Part shown: positions 40,032 to 50,412 of the stretch, piece by piece
Layout: each line of letters starts with the position of its first letter
Position numbering within the stretch: position 1 is the stretch's first letter
Source: Hydractinia symbiolongicarpus
Lineage: Eukaryota; Cnidaria; Hydrozoa; Anthoathecata; Hydractiniidae
NCBI RefSeq assembly: GCF_029227915.1
Contig: NC_079875.1
Span: forward strand, 31,067,501-31,131,500
Direction of reading: 5' to 3'
DNA: 64,000 nt
Notes under the pieces: model-generated
The model's input: only the letters and a program-made list of their open reading frames with translations
Database searches by the model: none
What the model was told of the DNA's origin: nothing
Position numbers and translations under genes: made by a program

Positions 40032-40033
40032 CT

Positions 40034-40480
40034 ATGAATAAATTAACTATAACTTGAAAAGAGTAAACAAAATTAGACAACAAAGGTGGCAGGCAAGTCC
40101 ATATTATTTGTTACTTTGATGAAATCAGAAGTCTCCTGGCAAGAAACGGCCTGGATGTTTAAAAAAAAACTGTATTGGAATAATAGTAAGGAAGATCCTC
40201 AAGCGATGGATATATGCTTGGTCGATCATTCTTTTGGTTTGGTGATCGGAATGTTGCGTTAACTGGTCACCATGATAGTTTAAGGTTGTCATTTTTCCGA
40301 TTAACATTTAGAACTGAATCTACGAGTATTTAAATATAAATGCATTTAGCATTATGAGCTTTAACATAGAAATTAAGCAAATATTTCGTGGAGAGGGTTG
40401 ACCGCACGTTACGTTGTCTGGTATGGGTGAGGTGCGTGTATTTACTGTAATTGTAATTCAATTTGATTTAATTTGGATTG
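40034..40480. other. Unassigned stretch
   Basis: Nothing recognised. A short open frame on the minus strand (40125-40307) is not coding-like. Confidence 0.25.
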
Positions 40481-40962
40481 TATGTGCGTGATGTTTTCAT
40501 TGACTTCTTCCAGAAGAATATGCTGAAGGGCGATGGCTGTATGTTGACATATCTGCTTCCAGTGGGTAGTTCGGTCTTTTCTAAGGGAAATGGTGGGGAT
40601 GATATTTATGCATGGCCCAAAATTCTCGATTTCTGTTTTTTTTTAAATTTTTTTTTAGGAGCATTTCCAAGCTTTGTTCTTTTTCTTTTTCGAGGTGTCT
40701 TTGGTGTACGAAGGCAGGGGAGTCTTCTGGAACGCCAGTACTGATTTGATATCACAGTTCATGATTAAAGACTAAAATTTTAAAGTGAAAATAGCGAACA
40801 ACACTTTATCATTTATTTTGTCACGGTTAAAAAGGGGGTAACTAAAAGGGAGGTGCATGTGAAAAAGTGTTTTGTCGCGATCCCTTGGGTATCCCACTCA
40901 AGGAGAGCATTTTGTTATCAAATATGTCAAAATAATACCATGTGCTTAATTTGTGTTCTACT

Positions 40963-41680
40963 TCAATGAGGAGTTTCGTCCCATAAAATATTATTGTCTA
41001 ATAGGAGCTTTGACTTAAAGACAACTAGGCTGTTGAAGAAAACCACAATAATGTTATACCTAAAAGATATACGTAGACAGAAGAAAATGGCCAATTTAAC
41101 GAAAGTGTCTCTTAGGCTTGTGCGCTGTGTGTATGCAGTTAAGGGGCGGGACGGCCAGATCCATTTTAAAGTCTCATTTTTTCGATAACCGACCAATGTT
41201 TGTGAATAAGTCTACTTTGCGCCATACCAACAGGGGAAAATGGAGTGATGAGTGGCATGATTTCTTCTACATGTGTGTGCATACCGGGTTCGAGGAGTTC
41301 ACTTCTCAAAAAATTCAGAGCCTTTGCAAATTTATCAATTATGAGATTTAGGGCGTATCCTCTAGCCAGGAATGTGCGTGCAAGAGTATATAATTCCTTT
41401 TCTAAATTTTGGTCATTAGATATGATTGTGCAATATCTCATTGCCTGGGTATATACGAGGCTAGCTTTAAAAGCATCACTCTATCAATAGGTTTATGGAA
41501 TAGGGTTGTTTGTAATTTGCGAGACTGTTCAATATATATGCGTGTGTCAAGGAAGGGAATATCTGATTTTGAGTATTCAAAAGGAATTTTTATGGAAGGG
41601 TGAATTTTGTTCATGTGTGTGAATAATGTCATCGGTTTATATGGATCCTTACATCTAACAAACGTGAAGTATGATAGCAC
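40963..41680 (-). pseudogene. Penelope-like reverse transcriptase fragment
   Basis: Minus-strand frames read HMNKIHPSIKIPFEYSKSD, FLDTRIYI, KLQTTLFHKPIDRVMLL, then in another frame RYCTIISNDQNLEKEL, ARTFLARGYALNLI, LITPFSPVG and IHKHWSVIE. This order matches the region following the catalytic YxDD in reverse transcriptases of Penelope-like elements or close relatives. The catalytic part (beyond 41680) is missing and there is a frameshift near 41440. After WPSRPLTAYTQRTSLRDTF the similarity fades. It is a dead, 5'-truncated copy; assignment to Penelope rather than another non-LTR group is tentative. Confidence 0.6.
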
Positions 41681-41689
41681 ATACTATTT

Positions 41690-42060
41690 TCTGCTACTCC
41701 AAAAGATGAAAACACTACCAGTAGGGGAGCTTCTTATGTTTTCAACAGTTGTACCATACCATAACTCATCACCCAGCCCTATTACTCTTGAAAGTAGAAA
41801 CATTGCCAAAGTTAAATTACAGGGAAGCAAGCTGGAAAAGCTATATTAGAAACAAAGAGGTGGCTTCATTATTTGCCCGAACCATGAACCATGAACCTCT
41901 TCTGCGATATATCAGCATTTGCCAATTAAGAAGAAACTACCCGTGTTGAGATTATATATAGGAGATTATATATAGGAGAAAATAGACTTTCCCATGCTCT
42001 TGCCCTTCTTCAAAATTCGCATTTTTTGCGAAACTTCCCTGTTGCTTTTCTTCTTTGTCA
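41690..42060. other. Unassigned stretch between mobile-element fragments
   Basis: A plus-strand frame at 41790-41949 is coding-like (KLNYREASWKSYIRNKEV) but unrecognised. A 16-base GAGATTATATATAG direct repeat occurs at about 41950-41975. Confidence 0.25.
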
Positions 42061-42093
42061 AAAATTATCCATAAGTAACGATGATGAAATTTT

Positions 42094-42564
42094 TTAGACA
42101 AGCTCAGTTAACTTATCCTTCTTCATTTTTCTGATTACAAACTCTTTCAAATCTAAACTAGCCTTCTTAGGGTAGATCAGCAGTTCTGACTGATTCATTA
42201 GGTTTTCCTGTTCGCAACGTTTCATATCTTTAAAAGTACTGTTTTGGCAGTGCCCTGACAATTGTACTTGGTGCAAAAAAGCAAAGCAATATTTACATGG
42301 CAAATATTCACTTGGTATGGATTTTACTCCGTTGGGGGAACGTCGAGCCACTATCATTTCACTACTGGTCCTTAGGACTTTTACGCTGTGGTAAAAGTCC
42401 CCCTTTAAGCGTAGTGCTTTAAGAAGATGTTTTCGCTCCTTATCATTTTTTACATTTTCCACAATATGTGTCAACAGACGGCGACTAACTTTTGGCTGCA
42501 CGAGACCACAATAAAGGTAAGCATGCCTGCAGTTTTTCAGTGATAGGGGAAGGAAAGTTGTCAT
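42094..42564 (-). pseudogene. Zinc-finger N-terminal fragment related to the SET-recombinase gene
   Basis: The minus-strand frame includes YLYCGLVQPKVSRRLLTHI, ERKHLLKALRLKGDFYHSV, MIVARRS and YLPCKYCFAFLHQVQLSGH. The layout (finger, then a basic helical segment, then a second CxxC finger) parallels the N-terminal half of exon 15 of the SET fusion gene (3346-3835). The recombinase core that normally follows is absent on this strand downstream. It is therefore probably a broken or isolated copy of the same family. The identity of the family rests on my recollection of similar proteins and on the shared layout. Confidence 0.5.
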
Positions 42565-42599
42565 TTATTCATGGTGCTAAAGTTGCAGCCCTTCACACA

Positions 42600-43634
42600 T
42601 TAACTTTCTACTTTACATCCATTTGGAGAAAAATGTCAAGTTTCATAATTTTTCTTTTCCCCTAGAATATAATTGCGGGGAACTAACTAAACATCATATA
42701 TTAATGTCTCTTTCCATAACCCTTCAAAATTTAATAATGCCGTAATGCTTCAAATAAACGCCCCCTCGAATGGACGCCCCTCTCATAAAGGGGGTTTATT
42801 CGAGGCGATAGTAAAAGCACTTTTTTCCAAAATCTAAGGTTTAAAATTGGAAATTTAGTTTTTCGCTTTTAGAGAATGAATTATTAAGTAAATATATTAA
42901 GTAAAACAGTTTTCTTGAAAAAGTTGAAAAACTTTACGATGAAATTACTAAAAAATATAATGTCAAGGAAATGGAATCAATTCCACAAGTGATTTAATGA
43001 CAAAAATAAAATTTCCTAAATTAGAAATTTCTATTTTTAGTCTTCGATACAGTTAAACAAACTTATAAACAAGTTCAGCTATTTGTATTCCTTTCTTTGC
43101 TAAAAACTTCATTTCAGGATTATCATCTACGTCAGCAACGGAATCCACTATTCGTTATCTAGACTCACCAAATGTTTAGCTTCGTTTCTTTTAGTTTAAA
43201 AAAGTATATTTGAGCCCGAAGTAGCTCTAGCCAATAAATTTTCTTCAATTTTTTCTAAATTTGTCCATAACTGGTTGCGATCGCTTCTTTTTACCTACAA
43301 TAGCTGCGTTTTAAAAATCACTGTTTAAGAAATGTTTTAAACTTTCGAGTTTGAAAAAATCTTGAGGGTCAAAAAAAATAAAAATGTATGGAAGCAACCT
43401 CGTTCTCGCTACCATCGCGCCACAGAATCCGTAACTGTACCTCTCCGGAATCCAAAGGGCACGTTAGGAATGTTAGGCGCATGTGATAAAACTTACAATA
43501 AGGAAGCACTCTTAACTTCAGGGCAAAACTTACGTTTCAGTCGAGTTTGGTTTGTTCTCTGCAGTAAACAGCATTAGGCGCGTGCTATTACGATTATCTT
43601 TGTAAACAATCCAACAAGCGGAAATTGCACTGAC
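42600..43634. other. Intergenic stretch with a GC-rich inverted motif
   Basis: At 42755-42810 the AT-rich sequence is interrupted by a GC-rich inverted motif: AAACGCCCCCTCGAA and CGCCCCTCTCATAAAG against GGGGGTTTATTCGAGGCG. It resembles a fold-back repeat. No gene was recognised; an open frame at 43362-43577 is not convincing. Confidence 0.35.
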
Positions 43635-43654
43635 AATAGTTACACTTCAACAAT

Positions 43655-43710
43655 GGGCTCAACCGGGATTTGAACCTAAAGCAAGAATCATGCCACTAGA
43701 CCATTGAGAC
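43655..43710 (-). pseudogene. tRNA-Pro pseudogene
   Basis: A copy of the neighbouring tRNA-Pro (43792-43863) with about 16 bases missing across the variable region and anticodon arm. It shares the flanking AGTTACACTTCAACAATGGG and the GCCACTAGACCATTGAG side. It is evidently a tandem duplicate of about 140 bases that lost the anticodon. Confidence 0.85.
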
Positions 43711-43791
43711 TCTATGTCACGTGCGTTTTATTATATCCTTAGATACGACGAAGACAGTCCCTATCTTTAACATTAGTTACACTTCAACAAT

Positions 43792-43863
43792 GGGCTCAAC
43801 CGGGATTTGAACCTGGGACCTCTCGCTCCCAAAGCGAGAATCATGCCACTAGACCATTGAGCC
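43792..43863 (-). tRNA. tRNA-Pro (TGG)
   Basis: The minus strand gives a 72-base cloverleaf. The acceptor stem GGCTCAA pairs with TTGAGCC. An A-box TGGTCTAGTGG lies in the D arm. The anticodon stem CTCGC/GCGAG carries loop TTTGGGA with anticodon TGG. The T arm CCAGG TTCAAAT CCCGG follows, with one weak pair. It is a typical eukaryotic proline tRNA with intact promoter boxes. Confidence 0.95.
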
Positions 43864-43955
43864 TCTATGCCACGTGCAACATGTCACAATGATGAAAGAC
43901 CTATTAAGAATGGATTTGGAAAGATAGGGACTTGAAGTCACAGCCGGGAGCATGA

Positions 43956-45535
43956 CTTTCATTCTTTCAAAAAGACAACATGACAGCATTGTCTTACCTC
44001 CTCAAAATAGGAGGATCAAAAAATTTAACTATGATAAAAATAGCCAAGGAAATTTGGGATTTCCTATTATTCCACAAGATCACGATTACTGCAGAGTACC
44101 TCCCAGGTTGTCTAAATATCAAGGCAAACTGAGAGTCTCGAAATACCCAGGACTCAGCAGAATGGAAGCTTCGTCCTGTGGTTTTCAAAACAATTTGTCA
44201 GAGGATAGGATATCCCAAATTGGACCTGTTTGCCTCCCGTCTATCACATCAACTTCCAATGTATTATTCTTGGAAGCCAGATCCTCACAGTCAGGGTACG
44301 GATGCATTTCACCAAAAGTGGCATCAACAGTGTCTTTATGCATTTCCTCCTTTTGCTCTCATACACAAAGTACTGAAAAAAGTGGAAGAGGAACAAGTTC
44401 CTTTTCTGATTTTGATCACACCAGCATGGCAGTCACAAACATGGTATCCAGAAGTGTTACGTCTGTCACTGAAAAGACCGTTTCTTCTTCCTATGAAGAA
44501 AAATCTTTTGAAAAATCCAAAAATGGAAAACCATCCCATGGTGGTGACAGGGGCGCTACGGTTAGCTGCTTAGATAGTTTCAGGGGAAAACTCCTTGAGG
44601 AAGGAATTTCACCGGAGGCTTCCAATCTCATCATTGATTCCAGAAGAACGGGTACTAATGCAAATTATTCATCATCCTGGAATAAGTGGGCTAGCTGGTG
44701 TGGCCGACAACAGGTTGATCCATTTCAATGCCCTATAAATTTTGTGATAAATTATTTGGGGGATTTATTCAAAAAGGGTTATGAATATAGAACTATTTGT
44801 TCCCATAGATCAGCCATTTCAGCCTTTCACGATAAGATTCAAGGAAGGCCTATAGGAGAACATCCTAAAGTTAGTTCACTTATATCAGGTGTTCTAAATG
44901 AAAAACCTCCTCAACCAAAGCATACTTTTATTTGCGATGTTCAGGTTGTCATGGATTACATTAAACGAACATTTAAAGATATCAGACAAGTCTCTATAAT
45001 GTCATTGTCCTTAAAACTCACAATACTATTAGCTTTAACTTCAGCGTCTAGGGTGTTAAGTATTCATTATCTGGATATAAATTTATGACTAAAACTAATG
45101 ATCAATATACGTTTACTTTTAATAAACTCCATAATTCGTGGAGACAAGGACAGCCAAAACCATCTATTGTTTTTGTCATTTATCCCGATGATGAGAATCT
45201 TTCTGTGATTAATGCATTGAATGTTTACTTAGAACGCACCAGTGAATGGAGGAAAGCAAGTAGTGCTTCACAGTTGCTAATTCGTACTCTTAGTCCTCAT
45301 AAGGGTGTGGCCAGCTCCACAATAGCTGATTGGGTTAAAACTGTGCTCAGGGAGGCAGGGATTGTAAAGGAGCCCTGTCAGGGCTTTCTGTAAAGGATAT
45401 TTTAGAGAGGCGCTCATGGTCTAAGGAATCCACATGGCAACGTTAGGAAATTTGCTCTAATGCCAAATACAAAAAATTTCAGAATTCTGTGTTTAGGAAA
45501 GGTCATAACGCTACGAACTGAGGAAGGAGGTCCGG
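43956..45535 (+). pseudogene. DIRS-like retrotransposon remnant: RNase H end and tyrosine recombinase
   Basis: The first frame reads MTALSYLLKIGGS, IAKEIWDFLL, ITITAEYLPG, a TGA at 44130-44132 where the family has Trp, then PKLDLFASRL, YAFPPFALI and TPAWQSQTWYP. That is the RNase H region of DIRS elements. The recombinase follows in another frame from about 44580 (GKLLEEGISPEA, SSSWNKWASWC, SASRVLSIHYLD). It shifts frame at about 45088 and continues (YTFTFNKLHNSW, LSPHKGVASSTIADW). The segment that should hold the catalytic HxxR is missing after GIVK at about 45370. The last part, DILERRSWSKESTWQR, is followed by TAG at 45444-45446, where the nucleophilic Tyr would be expected nearby. The reverse transcriptase is absent upstream. 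The copy is inactive. Confidence 0.8.
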
Positions 45536-45574
45536 GCTCCATTAGCTTTGCGTAGTGGAGCCGGTTGGGTTGGA

Positions 45575-45695
45575 AGAATCCAGTATTAGATCGATTGAGA
45601 TTTTATGTAATAAAATTCAAGAATTACGTAAGGGCGCGAAGCGCCCGCAATGTAATTCTGATTTTATGAATAAAATCGAAAGAAGATCTAATACT
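45575..45695. repeat. DIRS terminal palindrome, copy 1
   Basis: Two arms face each other: GTATTAGATC and AGAATTACGTAAGGGCG on the left, GCGCCCGCAATGTAATTCT and GATCTAATAC on the right, around a CGAA loop. The arms are about 55 bases and pair imperfectly. The palindrome follows the recombinase end and fits the inverted terminal or internal complementary regions of DIRS elements. Confidence 0.65.
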
Positions 45696-46042
45696 GCCCA
45701 CTTACCCACTCCTTACATTAAACTGTTTTCGTTTATATTTTAGATACGTATTATTTGAAACCCCGCCGTGGGACAGATTGGCATCGCTAAATTGTTTTAA
45801 GTTTCATGTATATCAAAAATATATATATATGCTTTGTTATCACAATGATGACTTGTCTCTGTGTTTTATCCAACAATCCGCCTTTGAGACCGCGTGGACA
45901 AATACTACGTTGGATCTTTAAGATGTTACTTCAGTTTTAGGCACAGACCTAAGTTTAAGTGTAAAGTACGTGCGCAACATGCAGCAATAGGTGTTCCGCG
46001 TTGCAGCGTATTAAGCTTCTTCGGTCGCCGATTGGGTTGTAA

Positions 46043-46135
46043 GATTCCAGTATTAGATCTTCTTTCGATTTTATTCATAAAATCAGAACTACATTGCAGG
46101 CGCTTCACGCCCTTACGTAATTCTTGAATTTTTCG
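46043..46135. repeat. DIRS terminal palindrome, copy 2 (inverted)
   Basis: The same palindrome as at 45575-45695 in opposite orientation (GTATTAGATCTTCTTTCGA, then CGCCCTTACGTAATTCTTG), cut off at 46135 by satellite B. The intervening 350 bases hold no gene. Together the two copies form an inverted pair, as expected for a DIRS element's end. Confidence 0.65.
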
Positions 46136-47390
46136 TATTGATACAAGATGAATGTACTTTAGGGTCAACAACGTCTAGGTTCTTATTATTTTAGCTGTGG
46201 AATTGATAAACTAGGCATTTAGAAGTGACAAATGTTATATACTTGCGACTTTTCGTATTGATACAAGGTAATTGTCATTTGGGGACGACAACCTCCTCTT
46301 AGGTTCTATACATTTTAGTCTTAAAACTGATGACAACCTCGTCTGGGGTTCTATATATTTTAGTTGTAAAATTGATAAACAAGGCACTTAAAATTATTTG
46401 CAATTTTTTGTATTCATACAAGATAATTGTAATTTAGGGACGACAACCTCGTCTCAGTTTCTATATATATTAATCGTAGAATTAAATGTCATCTGGGGAG
46501 GACAACCTCGTCTAGGTGTCTATATATTATAGCCGTAACATTGATAAACGAAGCATTTAAAAAGGACAAATGTCTCATATATTGGCAATTTTTTGTGTTA
46601 ATACAGGATAATTGTACTTTAGGGTCAACAACTTCGTCTCAGGTTTCTTGTCTTAGCCGTGGAATCATAAGCGAGGCATTTCAAAGTGACGAGTGTTTTA
46701 TATTTGCGATTTTTCATATTGATACAAGATAATTGTCATTTAGGGATGACAACCTCGTCTCATGTTTTATATCTCTTAACCGTAAAATTGATAAACGAGG
46801 CATTTAAAATTGACGAGTGTCCTAAATATTTGCGATTTTTTGTATTAATACAGGATAATTGTAATGTGGACTCAACAACTTCGTCTCAGGTTTTTATATC
46901 TCAGCCGTGGAATTGATAAAGGAGGCATTTCAGAGTGACGAGTGTTATATATTATTATATTAATTTTTCGTATTGATAAGGATAATTCTCATTTAGGGTC
47001 AACAATCTCGTTGCAGGTTCTTTTATTAAAAAGTAAAATTAATAAACAAGGCATTTTAAAATGACGAGTGTCATGTATTTGCGATTGATTTGTAAAATTG
47101 ATAAACGAGGTATTTAAAAGAGACGAGTGTTACATATTTGCAATGTTGCGTATTGATACAAGATAATTGTCAATTAGGGACGACAACCTCGTCTCAGGTT
47201 CTTTGTCTTAGCCGTAAAATTGATAAACGAGGCATTTAAAGAAGAAGTGTCTCATGTATTATTGATTTTTCGTATTCATACAAGATAATTGTCATTTAGG
47301 GACGACAACCTCGTCCCAGGTTCTATATGTTTTAGCCGTGGAATTGATAAACGAGGTACTTCAATGTGACTAGTGTCATATATTTGCGAT
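46136..47390. repeat. Diverged satellite B array
   Basis: About ten monomers with recognisable GATAAACGAGGCATTT, ATTGATACAAGATAA and GACAACCTCGTC motifs, but with many substitutions and deletions. They are clearly older or less homogenised than the arrays at 26-38 kb. The array starts exactly where DIRS sequence stops. Confidence 0.85.
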
Positions 47391-47598
47391 ATATACATGT
47401 CAAGAGAACTTGTTTACTTTTTACGTTCTTGATTAAAGAAAAAGATTTGATGAGTCTAGAAAGGGCTAGTGGTGTTTCATAAAACAAATTCTGCTTGAAT
47501 CGTTTTTCTAAGTGTTTATTATGAAACAAGTCACAAACTTTTTCTGAAACTAGTGAGGTAAGATCTGTCTTACTCACCTCTGTTGATGAAGATGACAC
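47391..47598 (-). CDS. Possible coding exon, unknown protein
   Basis: A minus-strand open frame that is coding-like before it runs into satellite B (TDLTSLVSEKVCDLFHN, KRFKQNLFYETPLALSRLI). No family was recognised and neither end has a clear splice site. It may be a 3' exon remnant overrun by the satellite. Confidence 0.25.
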
Positions 47599-47806
47599 AG
47601 CCCAGCTAAATTTTTTGTATTTGATGAATTATACCTTCTTCTTCTTAAGGAACAAATTTTGAAGTTCGTGAACGTAAATTTATTAAATAAATAAGAAACC
47701 TATTCTACTATAACCTATAGTTCTAATAAAAAAGACGATATGTGCCTTTAATAATTTGCTTAGGTAAATTAAAAAATATAATTTTCTGAAAATGTTCTTA
47801 ATTTTT

Positions 47807-48267
47807 CTAATGTTCTTGTAATAAACGTTTGATAGTGTTATTACAAGTAACATCATAAGCAGTTTTGTTCCATATGTTTCGTATATTGACATCAATATGT
47901 GGTATAGACAACAACAACTTAACACAATCAGTATGACCACCACAAGATGCAAAATGTAATGGTGTGTTATTGTCTCTGCTTACATTGTTAATGTTTGTGA
48001 CGTCATGATTAATTAAAACTTTCAAAACATCATGGCAACCATAACATGCACTGTAGTGATATGCATTCGTTTTACATTCATTCACAGCATACACATCACT
48101 ATCAGCATCAATCAAACATTTCACTATTGATGGTTTATTGAAACGTGCTGCTTCCATCAACAATGTTGTTCCATAATAACCACTTCTCATTTTAACGATA
48201 CTTGGATGATCAATAAGAATTGATTGAAATGTCTTGACATCACCATTTATAATGATATTTTCGAGTT
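47807..48267 (-). CDS. Ankyrin-repeat protein, last exon
   Basis: The minus-strand exon starts after an acceptor TTTGTCTTTAG with two bases of a split codon and runs 153 codons to a TAG stop. It contains three to four ankyrin repeats: GTTLLMEAARFNKPSIVKCL, a degenerate one with AYHYSACYGCHDVLKVLI, and NTPLHFASCGGHTDCVKLLL followed by NKTAYDV. Ankyrin repeats bind other proteins; no catalytic domain is present. An upstream exon with the start codon must exist, because the frame has no ATG at its beginning, but I could not identify it. It shares strand with the TRIM gene 2 kb upstream, but there is no evidence that they are one gene. Confidence 0.8.
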
Positions 48268-48279
48268 CTAAAGACAAAT

Positions 48280-48700
48280 TATGTGGTAATAATTAGGAAC
48301 AAAAATGACAACACATTTCTGACCGGTGAAATAAATTTGCACTAACTGAAATAGGGCCCAAGTCTACAGACGGCACACTAGAAAATTTAGCTAGGAATCT
48401 CGATTTCTAACCTCTTAAGTTTTAGGAACATTTACATAATTGTCTAAAAACTAAAACTTTAAGAACATTGCGAGTTGCAAGTTACTACGTGTAAAAATTT
48501 AAAGTGCGTGTTTGATATTCTGTTACATTATTGGTATAAATTCCCTGGAGACGAAGTTGCAGCGGGTCTACGTGGTTGACTGGGATCACGTGACATCTTC
48601 GTTCAGTGCTTACATTTTATGCACGCTTTAGTTTTCTTTACAGTCCTCTGAAAGAAATACAACGCTGTTAGTTTTTATCCTCGATTTTGTTTAGGCGCCA
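48280..48700. other. Upstream region of the ankyrin exon
   Basis: No exon could be linked to the ankyrin gene here with confidence. A candidate acceptor (TTTCTTTCAG) near 48650 on the minus strand precedes a short segment without ATG. Confidence 0.25.
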
Positions 48701-48712
48701 ATTTACGGAAAT

Positions 48713-48892
48713 GCAAATTTTAAACTGTGAGTTTATCATATCTAGTGCGAGTTACAAATTTTAAAGTACGAATTTATCATATCTTAGTGTGAGTCACAAA
48801 TTTTAAACTGCGAGTTTATCATATCTCGTGCGAGTTACAAATTTTAAAGTGCGAGTTTATCATATCTCGTGCGAGTTACAAATTTTAAACTA
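48713..48892. repeat. Minisatellite, about 41-43 bp unit, four copies
   Basis: The unit ACAAATTTTAAA followed by GTGCGAGTTTATCATATCTC is repeated about four times with a few substitutions. It has no coding potential. A possible ancestral single copy lies near 48470-48515. Confidence 0.9.
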
Positions 48893-50412
48893 AAAAAGGA
48901 AAACAAGAAAAAAAAATCACATAAATAAAACGAACTGTTTTTATGATATCTAAAAAACTTCAAAAGAACTTGAAAAAAAAAACTTCCATCACGTTAAAAA
49001 TTATATATCTTATTGTAAATAAAAAGAACATCCACATGCTTGTTCAAGCTACTTTCTTTTAAAAGAAGTACAGGAGATCTTAATTTGTCAAAATATTAGA
49101 TCTTAAGGTTCTACTTGTGACGTAGATAGAGGTTATGTAGGGTCCAATTATTAAAGAAAAAATGTTCTGGGTGAAAGTTATTGGGGTTCAAGAGAATTTA
49201 CATTCTGTATTGTTCTTACTTTACGACAAAAATGAGGTTGTTTTTAGTTTTAGAAACAACGATTTGAACCTAAAGTTGTTCTTTTGTTATTCAAATTTGC
49301 CAGAAAGGAAAGGCTCGTGTTCTTATCAAATTATTATTTAGTCGAAATTAGCAATTGTACGGGAGGGAAGGGATGGATTGTTCAGTGAGAAATTATCATT
49401 AGTAGGAGTTATCTAGGGGGGAGTTTTATGTAGATTCTCAAATAGTTTTTAATTATTTTTTTTACTTTTTAAACTGACGAGTCACATAACAGTGATACGG
49501 TGATTTGTTAAGGATCAAAATGGAAGTAGAAATACTGACTTTGATTGGATCAGCGAGTATGAATATTTAGCGGACTATGTGGGAAGAAGTGGAAAAAGAA
49601 CATTTATTTTGCTACGATGAAAATTGGAGTAATAGTACTACAGTAAACTACAAGTGGTTAAAAATGGGATTGAAACTACTGTTAATCATCAAAAACTACA
49701 TATAGGGACGAATAAATTAAGTCTAATTTTTGCGTAACGCAAAAGAACAAACCTCAGTCTTTGTCGCCTAAAATCTCTCTTAAAATATTGGTTTATCTTA
49801 AAATAATTTAAAATAATAATAAACTTTGGTGGGAAAGTTTTTTCCAAAGCCTAGCGTACAGAAATGAACAGTACTATGCACAGTACACAGCAACAAGAAA
49901 AACTTTCAAAGTTGATGAGTATTTGGAATTGATAGTATTGGAATAATACTTGTGCAAGTATGAAGTAGTCACGTTATTACGGCCAAACGGAAGTTTAACT
50001 GTGTTCTTAGCAGAAACTTGAGAGAATCAAAGCCTCTATGATTTAACCCTGAAGCTTAACAGGTTGAGTATTTCATTGTACTTTGCTGCAATGTTTAAAA
50101 TTTTTTTAGCAATACCACATGTAATCTGGATCGAGAAAAATAATGTTATGGCCTAGCTCCACCACATAAAAATCTTCATACCTTCGAAAGAGTAACTCTT
50201 CTTAGCAAGCTGGAAACCTTTTGGCTTTACATCACTAAATAAAAACACTGTTCAATTATAGTGCTGCTATATTTTAATAATATTGAAGCAGTTGTAATGA
50301 TATTTCAATCATTTAAAATAGTTCAATGACAACAAAGTCTGATTCTGATCAATATGGTGATGAGTAGTGAAAATGACAATGACAAGTAACACTATGAGGA
50401 TTTAAAATATAC
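48893..50412. other. Intergenic stretch, nothing recognised
   Basis: AT-rich, no long open frames, no recognisable repeats or RNA genes. It would contain the 3' untranslated region of the TRIM gene ending at 50413. Confidence 0.3.

Noticed and set aside
48530-48590. Short frame starting MSRDPSQP near 48530-48595 (minus strand) as a start exon for the ankyrin gene
   Set aside because: It ends in a stop after about 22 codons with no donor in phase for the ankyrin exon.
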